Shown here one piece after another: positions 26,461-35,573 of a DNA stretch of 64,000 nucleotides. The DNA lies in the NCBI GenBank assembly GCA_023151185.1, contig JAKLJL010000002.1:186001-250000 (forward strand), in the 5' to 3' direction. The DNA is from Bacteroidota bacterium (GTDB lineage Bacteria; Bacteroidota; JABWAT01). The translations under genes and the position numbers were made by a program. Positions within the stretch are counted from its first letter, which is position 1. Each line of letters starts with the position of its first letter. Below the pieces are notes generated by a model. That model had not been told where the DNA came from. It saw only the letters and a list, made by a program, of their open reading frames with translations, and did not search any database.

Positions 26461-27338
26461 CCTGCCTTTCGGGTATGGTAACCACCGGTTTCGGACAAAC
26501 AGCCGGATCCGGGTTCCAGAACCTTCTCCTGACTCCTGATGCAGCCTATCAGGGATCAGGGCAATCCAATTCTGCACTGATTACCGGCTCGCAGTCGGTT
26601 TTTATTTCCGGATACATCCCAAGGGCTTCAAAATTATCTCAGGATATATCCTTCAGGTTTCAGTCCTATCCTGGCGGACTTGACCATATATCAATGTCTT
26701 CAAGACTGAGTTTATTCGGAAGCCCTGTTCAGCTGGGATGGCAGAAACTGAGTGCTTCTGATCTGGAATTCAGAGAAAAACCCGGGCTGTCACAAGGGAA
26801 TTTTGAAGTGTACTGGATGACTTTTGCACTCGGAACCTCATTCCAGTGGGATGAATCGGATATTGGCCTGACAGTGAAATACTCCCTTCAGCAGCTTTTT
26901 ATGGATTCAAATGATGCTTTGGCGGCAGATATCAGTTTTTCGCACCCGGTAATGCGCCAGTATTCCCTGCACTACATTTCCATTCTGAACCTTGGTCAAG
27001 CTTCCAAACTGGGAAATCAGGCCCCCAATCTTCCCCTGCAGATAAAATCAGGGTGGTTATTTTATGAATTTGAACCTGCCTCCTGGATGAATGCCCGGAT
27101 TCTGAATGAGATGTCCTGGCTGGTGCACGACAGCCGGTTCGTCTCCAATCTTGGTACTGAGCTTACCTTTTTAGACAATGCCGTTTTCCGTACCGGGTAC
27201 CGGATTAACCATGATTCAAACCCGTTCAGTCTCGGAGCTTCCTTCCGCACCGGATCATTCAATCTGGATTACAGTTTTAGTTATTATGAGTATAATCTTT
27301 CACCGGGCCACTCATTCGGGTTAACCTGGAAATTGTGA
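26430..27338 (+). CDS. Second PorV/PorQ-like outer-membrane barrel protein
   Basis: Signal peptide ending TTGFGQ, then 280 residues of amphipathic beta strands ending LGLTWKL-type (SFGLTWKL). The opening (FQNLLLTPDAAYQGSGQSNSAL) is like PorQ/PorV family starts. It begins 31 nt inside the preceding barrel gene, so the two are probably made together. Function by context: partner in surface export of the upstream secreted protein. Sequence alone does not tell PorQ from PorV. Confidence 0.62.
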   Translation: MDYFRRIFLLTCLSGMVTTGFGQTAGSGFQNLLLTPDAAYQGSGQSNSALITGSQSVFISGYIPRASKLSQDISFRFQSYPGGLDHISMSSRLSLFGSPVQLGWQKLSASDLEFREKPGLSQGNFEVYWMTFALGTSFQWDESDIGLTVKYSLQQLFMDSNDALAADISFSHPVMRQYSLHYISILNLGQASKLGNQAPNLPLQIKSGWLFYEFEPASWMNARILNEMSWLVHDSRFVSNLGTELTFLDNAVFRTGYRINHDSNPFSLGASFRTGSFNLDYSFSYYEYNLSPGHSFGLTWKL

Positions 27339-27341
27339 GCC

Positions 27342-28373
27342 GTGAAATTTCTGGTCCTTTTTGCAGGAAACACCCGGTTTGATTCCAGGTCAGTAAAAGT
27401 GATCAGGGCAGCAGCCAATGCCGGCATTCAAACCACTGTTTGTGACATTCCTGAATTTCTGGCAAACTCCCGGTTCAGTATTAAATGGCCCTTTTTTCTG
27501 TTTAAAATGTTGGGCTACAGGTTATTTTACTACTGGGATGGACTTATCTGTATGGATGTTTTTTCCGTTCCCGGGATTTTCTTCTTTTCCAGACCGATTT
27601 TATTTGATGCACGTGAGATCAATGACCAGGTTCATTCACTGATCAACCGGTCTTTCCGGAAACGAATGGTCTCCTGGCTCGAAAAATCAGCCTTTAAATT
27701 ATCCGCCCGGCAACTGACCGTCAACAGTTACCTCGAAAGTGCTTTTTTAAACCGGTATGGAAAAAAGTGTGAAATTGTCCTGAACCTTCCCGATTCAAAA
27801 CCGGTTAAAACCCGTGCTGAAGCCAGAAAAGAATTGGGGTTGGAACCGGATACATTTTTCTGGGTTTTTCAGGGCAATATTCAGCCAGGCAGAGGATTGG
27901 AGTCAGCGGTTGACTTCATCCGGAATCGGCCTGAGTCTGAGAAACTGCTGGTTGTCGGCCCGCTGATCGGAGTGCCAAAAGTTCAAAAAGATCCCAGAAT
28001 CCTCTTTACCGGGCGGATTCCGTCAGAAAACCTTCTGAATATCACCGTGGCGGGCAATGCCGGCCTGATGCTGATTGATACCAAATCCGAAAGTTACAGA
28101 AACTCCCTTCCAAATAAATTCTTTGAATATCTGGTTGCAGGACTTCCGGTTCTGACTACACCGCTTCCCCAGGCAGAAGTTTGGATAAACCGGTTTGGAT
28201 GCGGGGTCATCACAACCCCCGAAAATCTGGTAAAAGATGCCGGTAAACTTAAATCAGGTTATGCTGACTTTACTTTGGCAACTGAACGATTCAACCAGGA
28301 AGTAACCGGTAGCCTGCAGATCCAATCACTCACACTCCTGCTTAAAGAATTGGTTCATCCTGACACTGTTTGA
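27342..28373 (+). CDS. GT4-like glycosyltransferase
   Basis: A 343-aa GT-B fold protein. The C-terminal half has VFQGNIQPGRGLESAV, LLVVGPLIG, FTGRIPSENL and SLPNKFFEYLVAGLPVLTTPL, all typical of family 4 sugar transferases. The GTG start lies four nt after the barrel gene stop, so it is probably co-transcribed with the export operon. In type IX systems, cargo can be joined to a glycolipid; a link is plausible but unproven. Donor and acceptor unknown. Confidence 0.75.
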   Translation: MKFLVLFAGNTRFDSRSVKVIRAAANAGIQTTVCDIPEFLANSRFSIKWPFFLFKMLGYRLFYYWDGLICMDVFSVPGIFFFSRPILFDAREINDQVHSLINRSFRKRMVSWLEKSAFKLSARQLTVNSYLESAFLNRYGKKCEIVLNLPDSKPVKTRAEARKELGLEPDTFFWVFQGNIQPGRGLESAVDFIRNRPESEKLLVVGPLIGVPKVQKDPRILFTGRIPSENLLNITVAGNAGLMLIDTKSESYRNSLPNKFFEYLVAGLPVLTTPLPQAEVWINRFGCGVITTPENLVKDAGKLKSGYADFTLATERFNQEVTGSLQIQSLTLLLKELVHPDTV

Positions 28374-28456
28374 TTGTTTTTTTGTCATAACCGCCAAAGG
28401 ATACCGGAACTCACGGCTTTTACCCCGTGTTGAACTTTTTAAAACTTAGGATTACC

Positions 28457-28945
28457 ATGCTATACAGTCTTTTGATTTCACTTTTTTTGGTTTTTAATTC
28501 GGGCACCGATTCAAAATCAGGCTTGAAATGGTACGATTTCAACGAAGGAATCAAAGAAGCCGGCAAACAAAAAAAATACATTCTGATTGATTTTTATACC
28601 GACTGGTGTTCCTGGTGCAAAAAAATGGATAAGGATACCTATGCTCATGCTGCTGTCATGGATATTCTGAAAAAAAACTTCATTCTGATCAAGGTAAATG
28701 CCGAAGATTCTCAAAAACGCGGGCAGTACAAAGAATACAATGTTACTTATCCTGAGCTAAGTCAGGGGTTTGGAGTCACCGGGTTTCCTGCAACAGTTTT
28801 TCTGAACCCGTCTTCTGATTATATCACACTCGTGCCAGGCTATGTACCGGCAGATGAAATGTCAGCAATTCTTAAGTTTATCCATACCGCCTCATTTGAG
28901 AAAATGTCATTCCCCGATTTCAAAAAATCCCTTTCCTCCAAATAA
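28457..28945 (+). CDS. Exported thioredoxin-like protein
   Basis: The thioredoxin-fold body has the redox motif CSWC (DWCSWCKKMD), the cis-Pro segment GFPATVFLNP and a Thioredoxin_7/DUF255-like arrangement. The ATG at 28457 is chosen because AGGA lies six nt upstream and it begins with a signal-peptide-like stretch (LLISLFLVFNSG); a GTG 30 nt upstream is open in frame. The product is about 162 aa. It is probably a periplasmic thiol reductase or part of disulfide handling. No partner is nearby. Confidence 0.8.
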   Translation: MLYSLLISLFLVFNSGTDSKSGLKWYDFNEGIKEAGKQKKYILIDFYTDWCSWCKKMDKDTYAHAAVMDILKKNFILIKVNAEDSQKRGQYKEYNVTYPELSQGFGVTGFPATVFLNPSSDYITLVPGYVPADEMSAILKFIHTASFEKMSFPDFKKSLSSK

Positions 28946-29002
28946 GATGAGATTTACCTTTTTGGCTTAATCTTTGCTCAGTCCGATTCCAACTTTAAAA
29001 GT

Positions 29003-29029
29003 CAGCCTTTTTGTCAGACAAAAAGGCTG
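29003..29029. repeat. 27-nt perfect inverted repeat before grpE
   Basis: CAGCCTTTTTGTC, one A, then its exact complement. As RNA it would make a 12-13 bp hairpin with almost no loop. It has no clean T-tract after it on either strand. It could end the thioredoxin-like transcript or be an operator for grpE-dnaJ. It is not a CIRCE element. Confidence 0.6.
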
Positions 29030-29118
29030 ATGATGTATTTTAATTTCAAGTCAGGTACCAGTTCTTCGGGACTGATTGCGCCGGTGCCTGAATCAAACCG
29101 AAAACCAGGATTATAACC

Positions 29119-29709
29119 GTGAGTAAAAAAACCGAATCCCCGAAATCGAAAGCCGGCGATCAGGAACCAGCTTCCTCTTCACCGGAAACCACTACCGGGC
29201 CTTCCGTTCAGGATCTTCAAAATCAGCTTGATGCTCTTCAGATTCAGATAAAAGAAAAAGAAGCTGCAATCAAAGTAGGCGAAACCCAGATTCAGACACT
29301 TAGAGACCAGCTATTAAGAACTGCCGCTGAATTCGAAAATTACAAGAGGCGGAATGATCAGGAAAGGTCGGACCTGAGAAAATATGACGGAGAGTCCTTA
29401 ATCAAATCGGTTTTACCTGTTCTTGATGATTTCGAACGGAGTTTTACAGCACTGGAAAAATCACCCGATCCGGCTGTTTTCATTGATGGAATCCGTCTGA
29501 TTTCTTCAAATCTGATCAAAATCCTTGAACAAAAGGGTGTCAAACCAATCGACTGTATCGGTCAGTCTTTCGACGTGAATCTGCACGATGCTCTGATGCA
29601 CATGGAAAAGGAAGGTGTTGCCCCTGATCAGGTTATTGATGAAGTTCAGAAAGGGTATACTTTTAACGGGAAGGTCATCCGTCATTCCAAAGTTCTGGTT
29701 TCCAAGTAG
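29119..29709 (+). CDS. grpE: Nucleotide exchange factor GrpE
   Basis: Co-chaperone that releases ADP from DnaK. The acidic/Pro-Ser-rich N-terminal tail (about 1-35) is followed by a long coiled coil (about 38-100, with RTAAEFENYKRRNDQER) and the C-terminal beta domain (FDVNLHDALMHMEKEGV, then KGYTFNGKVIRHSKVLVSK). 196 aa, GTG start. It is nine nt from dnaJ. The dnaK gene is not in the window. Confidence 0.95.
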   Translation: MSKKTESPKSKAGDQEPASSSPETTTGPSVQDLQNQLDALQIQIKEKEAAIKVGETQIQTLRDQLLRTAAEFENYKRRNDQERSDLRKYDGESLIKSVLPVLDDFERSFTALEKSPDPAVFIDGIRLISSNLIKILEQKGVKPIDCIGQSFDVNLHDALMHMEKEGVAPDQVIDEVQKGYTFNGKVIRHSKVLVSK

Positions 29710-29718
29710 GAGTTAGGG

Positions 29719-30888
29719 ATGTCAAAACGTGATTATTATGAGGTACTCGGCGTCTCCAAATCCGCTTCTGCAGAGGAACTGAAAAAGGCCTACCGGAAAC
29801 TGGCCATGCAGTTTCATCCGGACCGGAACCCGGGTGACAAGCAGGCGGAAGAAAAATTCAAGGAAGCCGCTGAAGCCTATGAGGTTTTGTCGGATGCAGA
29901 TAAACGGGCTAAATATGACCGGTTCGGGCATCAGGCTTTTCAGCCTGGTCAGGGTGGATTCGGCCAGCAGGGCTTCAGGGATATTAACGACATTTTCTCT
30001 GCGTTTGGAGATATTTTCGGTGGAAATTCACCATTTGATGATTTTTTTGGCGGAAATTCCCGTCAAAGAGGCCGTTCACGGTCGGTTGGTGAAGCCGGTT
30101 CTGACCTGAAGCTCAGGCTTTCCCTTACTCTTGAAGAAATTGCCACCGGTGCAGAAAAGAAATTAAAGTTAAAAAAATTCGTCTCCTGTGAAGTTTGTTC
30201 CGGTTCCGGAGCAGAAAAAGGATCTGATCTGGTTACCTGTTCAACCTGCAACGGTTCAGGGGAGATCCGGCAGGTGCAGCGAAGTGTTTTCGGACAATTC
30301 GTCAATATTCAGGCATGTCCGTCCTGTTCCGGCATGGGTAAAACAATTAAATCTCCCTGTAAAAACTGCAGAGGGGATGGCCGGATTCAGGGTGAAACCA
30401 CCGTGAAGGTGAATATTCCTGCCGGAGTCATGAATGGAAATTATCTCACCCTCAGAAACCAGGGAAATGCCGGAAAACGCAGTGGCCCGGAAGGTGACCT
30501 GATCATTCTTATTGAGGAAGAACCCCATTCATTTTTCCAGCGGGATGGAAATGATATCCTGTGTGAAGCAGAAATCAGTTTCCCTGAAGCCGTTCTGGGA
30601 ACCGATATTGAAGTCAGTACCCTTTCCGGGAAAGCACGGTTAAAAATCGATCCGGGGACTCCATCCGGAAAGCTTCTGAGGCTGCGGCATAAGGGAATTC
30701 CGGAGTACGGTTCAAGCCGGGTTGGTGACCAGTTAATCCGGGTAAATGTCTTCATACCCAAAAGTCTGAGTCAAACCGAAAAGGATCTGATCAAGAAAAT
30801 GAACGAGCATGACGGATTTCTTCCGGAAGGGGCAAAGGGACCGGATCAAGGCTTTTTCTCCCGGATGAAAAAGGCCTTTACCTCATGA
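29719..30888 (+). CDS. dnaJ: Chaperone protein DnaJ
   Basis: Type I J-protein that loads substrates on DnaK. J domain 1-70 with HPD (FHPDRNPGD), a Gly/Phe-rich linker (about 75-115), four zinc-finger repeats CxxCxGxG (about 155-220: [32 protein letters not shown]) and the C-terminal substrate-binding domains. 389 aa, full length. The third repeat has Met before the final Gly where the consensus varies, so it should be functional. It overlaps the ComEA-like gene by four nt. Confidence 0.97.
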   Translation: MSKRDYYEVLGVSKSASAEELKKAYRKLAMQFHPDRNPGDKQAEEKFKEAAEAYEVLSDADKRAKYDRFGHQAFQPGQGGFGQQGFRDINDIFSAFGDIFGGNSPFDDFFGGNSRQRGRSRSVGEAGSDLKLRLSLTLEEIATGAEKKLKLKKFVSCEVCSGSGAEKGSDLVTCSTCNGSGEIRQVQRSVFGQFVNIQACPSCSGMGKTIKSPCKNCRGDGRIQGETTVKVNIPAGVMNGNYLTLRNQGNAGKRSGPEGDLIILIEEEPHSFFQRDGNDILCEAEISFPEAVLGTDIEVSTLSGKARLKIDPGTPSGKLLRLRHKGIPEYGSSRVGDQLIRVNVFIPKSLSQTEKDLIKKMNEHDGFLPEGAKGPDQGFFSRMKKAFTS

Positions 30889-31364
30889 AATTTCTGAAGA
30901 GAATACAGGCCAGACTGGTCAGTATTGCCTTCAAAATCGGAGTTTCACGGGAGGAATATCAATTCCTCTCGGCACTTTTCCTGATTTCACTTTCTTCAGT
31001 AATCATATACTCAATTTGGTCGGTTCGGGAAACTTCACACCTCAGCCGGCAGTTTGCAAGGATTGACTCGGTATTTCAGGCGACCAATCTTGAGGTAATT
31101 TCAGAAGATACCTTATCAGTTTCTTCAAAAAAGCCAGATCCGTCCAGAATTATAAAACCATTAAATTTAAACCGGGCCAGTCTGCAGGACCTCACTGATT
31201 TGCCCGGGATTGGTGAAAAAACCGCACAAAGGATTCTGGAATACCGGGCTGAAATCGGAAAATTTTCCTCCGGTGACCAATTACTTAATGTCAAAGGGAT
31301 CGGAAAAAAGAAACTCAGCCAAATCCGGCCTTTTTTAATCCCCGATTCCCTTCTCCTCAACTGA
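30885..31364 (+). CDS. ComEA-like helix-hairpin-helix protein
   Basis: A membrane anchor (about 25-45, [16 protein letters not shown]) is followed by a linker and a ComEA-type HhH pair ([29 protein letters not shown] broken by the hairpin, then [18 protein letters not shown]). ComEA binds DNA at the membrane during natural transformation, but many FCB bacteria carry such proteins with no proven role in uptake. It is translationally linked to dnaJ by a four-nt overlap. Confidence 0.82.
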   Translation: MKFLKRIQARLVSIAFKIGVSREEYQFLSALFLISLSSVIIYSIWSVRETSHLSRQFARIDSVFQATNLEVISEDTLSVSSKKPDPSRIIKPLNLNRASLQDLTDLPGIGEKTAQRILEYRAEIGKFSSGDQLLNVKGIGKKKLSQIRPFLIPDSLLLN

Positions 31365-31368
31365 TCCG

Positions 31369-31400
31369 TTTGCATTTTTCTGTTAACTCGAGTATTTTCG
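31369..31400 (+). promoter_or_regulatory. Candidate promoter of the pilus/chemosensory cluster
   Basis: TTTG (31369-31372), a 20-nt spacer and TATTTTCG (31393-31400), one mismatch to TAnnTTTG. It is about 46 nt upstream of the first gene of the cluster. Confidence 0.45.
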
Positions 31401-31446
31401 GAATCGTCATCAGGAACCTATATAAAAGTTAACGGAGCATATTTCC

Positions 31447-31908
31447 ATGGCTGATACACGTGAAGGTAAAGGCAACATTTTCCTAAAAATTCTGATTGTT
31501 GTTCTTTCAGTTGCTTTAATTTATATCATTGTAACCCCCTGGCAGAAAAAACTGGCTGCAGACCGGCTAAAACTGGCTTCCCGTGAACGGATGGACCAGA
31601 TCCGGAGCGGTCTTCTGTATTATGTTTCAAAAACCGGTTCTTATGTTCCAACCCTTCAGGATCTTGTCAACGACCTCAAAAACGATCCGGTTGCCATAGC
31701 CAAACAGGACTCTATTTTTAAACTCCGGAATGGGAAAAAAGTGGTGTTTGATTCCCTTCTCACCAGCCCGGTAACCAAATCTCCCTACATTTACATTCTG
31801 AACGATTCTTCTGCCGTTAAAAAATATCTTCTCAAATGCCCGGGCGGGTCGGGGGCAATCGGCAGTGTTACTGTGGATGATTCCACAAATAAAGCGACCT
31901 GGGAATAA
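31447..31908 (+). CDS. Membrane-anchored pilin-like protein, unknown
   Basis: One N-terminal membrane helix (about 12-32) runs on into a long amphipathic helix (KKLAADRLKLASRERMDQIRSG) and a small C-terminal domain ending in a Gly/Ser-rich segment (KCPGGSGAIGS). The layout recalls pseudopilins, but the GFTLIE prepilin cleavage motif is absent, so processing by a standard prepilin peptidase is doubtful. 153 aa. It lies 12 nt before the PilM-like gene. The pilin link is inference. Confidence 0.5.
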   Translation: MADTREGKGNIFLKILIVVLSVALIYIIVTPWQKKLAADRLKLASRERMDQIRSGLLYYVSKTGSYVPTLQDLVNDLKNDPVAIAKQDSIFKLRNGKKVVFDSLLTSPVTKSPYIYILNDSSAVKKYLLKCPGGSGAIGSVTVDDSTNKATWE

Positions 31909-31920
31909 CAGGGCTCTCCT

Positions 31921-32814
31921 TTGACAACCAATTCGCTGAACACAGGAATCAGTTTCTCTGGCAACAAAATTTTTGTTGCCACTTCCAACCAGCTTTTGCA
32001 GGACAAGGTGGCCGTTACCCTTTCTGTCTGCGAATTTGATTTTGATATCAATAAAAAGCTGGCAATCAAAGGGAATGATCCGCTGATCGCACAGGTGGTC
32101 AGCGAGTTGTCCAGATACATCAACCCGCACACGGCAATCCATTTATCAGTCGCTATTGACCCTGCACTGTTTCTCACAACGGTTATTCCTGCAGACCATG
32201 CGACCCTATCCTCTGAGGAACTCGAATCGATCATTCATGACGAATTCGGGCGGATAACGGGTGAAAAACAGTCTGCCTATATTTATGAGTGGATTCCGCT
32301 TGCTTCCAGCAAGGTACTGATTTTATGGGTTCCCTCTGTGGTAATCAACTTTCTTCAGATTCTGGCTACCCAGCTTCAGAAAAAGCTGGCTATTGTGGAT
32401 TTTGAACCCCTCGCCATTATGAATCTGATGAATGAACGGCAAATTTCCCCTGCTGAAGGGTTGTTTCATCTGGTTGTCAACAGTTCCGATTCCGGCTTTA
32501 CCTTTATGGGGTACACCGACCGGGATGTTCTGTTCTATCAGCATTTCATTGACTATCCGCAGGACGATATTCCCTATTTTCTTCTGAATGCACTCCGGGA
32601 AAACCAACTTTCAGTGAAAAGTCTCGATACCCTTTTCTGGTACGGTAAATTTTCGCAGCAGGTTCTGAGTAATCTGATGAGTTCGCTGAACACACAGCCT
32701 GTCAACCTGTTCGAAAAACTGAAAATCCTGTATCACCGGCATCAGGAATCCCCAGCCTTTTTTCTGGAATCGGCATTGGCTGCCATATCCGTGAGTTACC
32801 GGACAGAAAACTGA
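31921..32814 (+). CDS. PilM-like actin-fold protein (divergent)
   Basis: 297 aa, TTG start. The middle part, with SSEELESIIHDEFGR and FLQILATQLQKKLAIVDFEPLAIMNLM around one break, matches the PilM pattern (EELExAIxxExxx, then a helix and V-D-x-EPLAxxNL). PilM is the cytoplasmic assembly protein of type IV pili and binds the PilN tail. The ATP-site glycine motifs are not obvious, so it may be degenerate. No pilN, pilO or pilQ gene follows; signalling genes do. Confidence 0.5.
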   Translation: MTTNSLNTGISFSGNKIFVATSNQLLQDKVAVTLSVCEFDFDINKKLAIKGNDPLIAQVVSELSRYINPHTAIHLSVAIDPALFLTTVIPADHATLSSEELESIIHDEFGRITGEKQSAYIYEWIPLASSKVLILWVPSVVINFLQILATQLQKKLAIVDFEPLAIMNLMNERQISPAEGLFHLVVNSSDSGFTFMGYTDRDVLFYQHFIDYPQDDIPYFLLNALRENQLSVKSLDTLFWYGKFSQQVLSNLMSSLNTQPVNLFEKLKILYHRHQESPAFFLESALAAISVSYRTEN

Positions 32815-32837
32815 TCTGAACACCCCGGAGGATTTCA

Positions 32838-34331
32838 TTGACCCAATTATTACTGATTTCCCCGGATGTTTTCCTCATAAACCGGTTCTCTGAATTTTCA
32901 GAAAAGGATGACCTCCGGATTTCTTCTGCCATGGCCGTCCCAACAGATGTATCCCAGATTCCAATTCCTCCGGATTTAATCGTACTTGACCGGGCGCTTC
33001 TTAAAAATCAGGTCAGCGGGTACATCAATCTTCTTACAACCCTGTTCATTGAAACCCCGGTACTCCTCGTGATCCAGAAACAGGCCGAGGAGGATATTGC
33101 GACAGCTTTCCGCGCCGGTGTTTTCGATACAATTGATCCCGATTCCTCAGAAACAGTCATCAGTACCCAAATCCAGCGGGCCATAAACAAACGCCGGGAA
33201 TGGCAGGGCGTCAGGCAGCATATTGAACAGCTCAAGCTTTTCAATGCCAATCTCCAGAAAAAAATTGATGACCTCCGGAATGAAGTCAAAAACACAGAAA
33301 ATTTCACTGAATCGATTATGATGGCGCTCGGGGCTGGTCTGATTACCTTCGATATGTCCGGCAAGATCAACTATGCCAATCCTAGTGCTGCCAATATCTT
33401 TGGCTGGTCAGTAATTAATCTGATCGGAATGGATGTGAATTCCATGATGCCGATCGAGGCAAATCTTGGCCAGATCCTCGATGGCAGTGAATTCGAAAAA
33501 CAATATGAGTGTGATGCCATCCGGAGTGACGGGAAGAAACTGAAAATCGGTTACACCCTATTCCCAAGAAAAAATGACCATAACGATGTAATCGAAATGA
33601 TCTGTATTTTCAGGGACCTGTTTGAACTTGAAAAAGTAAGGGAAGAAAACCGCCGGCTCGAAAAAATATCAACCCTGGGTCAGATTGCGGCAGGAATCGC
33701 CCATGAAGTTAAAAACCCGCTTGCAGGAATTCAGAGCATTGTTACGGCGATCCTGACAGATTTCCAGGAAGAGGATCCGAAAAAACAGCAGATTGCCCAG
33801 ATTGGCAAAGAAGTTGCCCGTATCAACCAGCTCCTGGAGAATTCGTTTGCCTTTGCCAGGACCAAAAGACCTCAGATTATCACCTCTGATCTCAATGAGG
33901 TGGTCCGTTCAGTCATCAGCTTTATGGAGGTGGAGTTTACCCGTCGGGGCATCATCTGCAGATATGAAGCGGCAGCAGACACCCCAAAATTCCGGTTTGA
34001 CCCGACACAGATCTACCAGGTTGTTCTGAATCTGGTTCTGAATGGAATGGATGCCATGCCCGACGGCGGAACCCTGACAGTACGCCTGTATCACCGGGTG
34101 GCACCCCGCCACGTCAAAGGGTTTGTCATTCTGGAAGTTCAGGATACCGGGACCGGAATCCATCCGGAAAACCTGAAGCGGATTTTTGACCCCTTTTTTA
34201 CAACAAAGTCACACGGAACCGGTCTTGGTTTACCTATAACCTACAAAATTGTTCAGGACCACATGGGTAAACTTGAAGTTGAATCTGAGATTGGCAGAGG
34301 AACAAAATTTACTTTATATTTGCCCGACTGA
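32838..34331 (+). CDS. PAS sensor histidine kinase with receiver-like N-terminus
   Basis: Soluble kinase, 497 aa. Residues 1-125 look like a receiver fold with Asp in LIVLDRAL but without the acidic pair. A coiled coil (about 125-150) leads to a PAS domain (about 150-265), HisKA with His289 (AHEVKNPLAG), and HATPase_c with N-box (NLVLNGMDAMP), DTGTG, FDPFFTTK and GTGLGL. All catalytic motifs are present. There is no CheA P1/P5, so it is an NtrB-like kinase and not a chemotaxis kinase. The TTG start follows GGAGGA. It lies in the cluster just before the PATAN-receiver gene. Confidence 0.88.
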   Translation: MTQLLLISPDVFLINRFSEFSEKDDLRISSAMAVPTDVSQIPIPPDLIVLDRALLKNQVSGYINLLTTLFIETPVLLVIQKQAEEDIATAFRAGVFDTIDPDSSETVISTQIQRAINKRREWQGVRQHIEQLKLFNANLQKKIDDLRNEVKNTENFTESIMMALGAGLITFDMSGKINYANPSAANIFGWSVINLIGMDVNSMMPIEANLGQILDGSEFEKQYECDAIRSDGKKLKIGYTLFPRKNDHNDVIEMICIFRDLFELEKVREENRRLEKISTLGQIAAGIAHEVKNPLAGIQSIVTAILTDFQEEDPKKQQIAQIGKEVARINQLLENSFAFARTKRPQIITSDLNEVVRSVISFMEVEFTRRGIICRYEAAADTPKFRFDPTQIYQVVLNLVLNGMDAMPDGGTLTVRLYHRVAPRHVKGFVILEVQDTGTGIHPENLKRIFDPFFTTKSHGTGLGLPITYKIVQDHMGKLEVESEIGRGTKFTLYLPD

Positions 34332-34393
34332 TGCCATTCGCCTGAAAAGGCCTGAAACATTCTTTCTAACTTGTGGTTTTACAAAATATTAAA

Positions 34394-34422
34394 TTGATTT
34401 TTTGATATCTTTTTGTATCTTG
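34394..34422 (+). promoter_or_regulatory. Candidate promoter of the PATAN/CheY/CheW/MCP genes
   Basis: TTG (34394-34396), a 19-nt spacer and TATCTTG (34416-34422). This is one T short of TAnnTTTG, but spacing is right. It lies in the 138-nt gap after the kinase gene, so the downstream five genes may have their own transcript. Confidence 0.4.
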
Positions 34423-34469
34423 TTTAAACAATTTTTCTTTAATCTCCCCAATCGGGGGTCTATTATTTT

Positions 34470-35564
34470 ATGAGTTTTGCCGGAAATTTAAGGGGTTGGG
34501 GCATAACCGAAATGCTTCAACTGGTCAGGAACGGGAAAAAAACCGGTGCACTGGTTGTTACAACTTCAACCGGCAGCCTATCCCTGTATTTTAAGGCAGG
34601 AATGGCGGTTGCTGTTGAGACCGGAGTAGGTGAAGCCCTGGGCTCAATCATGCTGCAGGAAGGGTTTATTACTGTCGGTGATCTGGATGAAGCAATTCAA
34701 CTGCAGAAAGTTCAATACAGAGGAAAACGGATTGAGCAGATTCTGATTGCCCTTAAAAAAATTGAGTTACCGGTTCTGGCGAAGGCAATCCGGAAGCAAA
34801 TTGAAGCAGTGGTGACTGAATTGCTTCAGTTGAAAGGCGGAAGTGTCAATTTTGAAGCTGATGCCCTGCCAAAATTCAATGCACTGAGTACCGGTGTCGA
34901 CATCCACGGGATGCTTCTGGGTGCTGCTGTGGTCATGGATGAACTTTCAGTTATCCGTGAAAATATTCCAAATGCTTCAGCAATCCCCAAAAAAACGAAA
35001 AAGGGTGAAGATCAGCAGGAAGAAATTGCACTTAAACTGAAGGAGTGGAAGGTTTACCTGGCAATTGACGGCATTAAAGACTTCAAGGCTCTTTCTACCA
35101 AGTTGAAAATTGATGAATTCTCAGTTATGAAAATTGTCAATTATTTCATTACAGAGAAATGGGTTGAAATCCTGAAGGTAGAAGATAAACGGAAAAAAAT
35201 TCTGGTTGTGGATGACAGTCTGACCATTCAGAAAATGATTGAACTTGCTCTGGCTGATTCCGGTTTTAATCTGATTACCGCTACTACCGGCGATGCCGCT
35301 TTAAAAGCCGCAAAAGAAACCCTTCCCGATCTCATTCTTCTGGACGTCATGCTGCCGGATATAACCGGTTACAAAGTCTGCCGGAGCCTGAGAGATTCAG
35401 GTGAAGAATTTAAAAAGGTTCCAATTCTGATGCTTTCGGGCAAGGATGCAGAAATTGACAAAAACCTTGGCAAATATGCCGGTGCAGATGCCTACATGAC
35501 CAAACCGTTTGAAGCAGCTGATCTCCTGGCCAAAGTCAAAGAATATCTCGGATTAGGATCTTAA
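34470..35564 (+). CDS. PATAN (DUF4388) - receiver fusion protein
   Basis: PixG/TaxP1/PatA-like regulator, 364 aa. Residues 1-95 are a PATAN/DUF4388 domain (MSFAGNLRGWGITEMLQLV, GALVVTTSTG, LYFKAGMAVAVETG), followed by a helical linker (about 100-240). The C-terminal receiver has VVDDS, phospho-acceptor Asp292 (LLDVMLPD) and Lys in MTKPF. In cyanobacteria such proteins control the direction of type IV pilus motility and bind the extension motor PilB. The next genes, CheY then CheW, follow the same order as in those clusters. Confidence 0.85.
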   Translation: MSFAGNLRGWGITEMLQLVRNGKKTGALVVTTSTGSLSLYFKAGMAVAVETGVGEALGSIMLQEGFITVGDLDEAIQLQKVQYRGKRIEQILIALKKIELPVLAKAIRKQIEAVVTELLQLKGGSVNFEADALPKFNALSTGVDIHGMLLGAAVVMDELSVIRENIPNASAIPKKTKKGEDQQEEIALKLKEWKVYLAIDGIKDFKALSTKLKIDEFSVMKIVNYFITEKWVEILKVEDKRKKILVVDDSLTIQKMIELALADSGFNLITATTGDAALKAAKETLPDLILLDVMLPDITGYKVCRSLRDSGEEFKKVPILMLSGKDAEIDKNLGKYAGADAYMTKPFEAADLLAKVKEYLGLGS

Positions 35565-35573
35565 CCAACTCTT

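Noticed and set aside
28990-29118. CIRCE heat-shock operator before grpE
   Set aside because: The palindrome at 29003-29029 does not match TTAGCACTC-N9-GAGTGCTAA, and no other match was found.
34470-35564. Reading the PATAN-receiver protein as an ordinary transcription regulator
   Set aside because: No DNA-binding domain can be seen, and the N-terminal block is PATAN/DUF4388.
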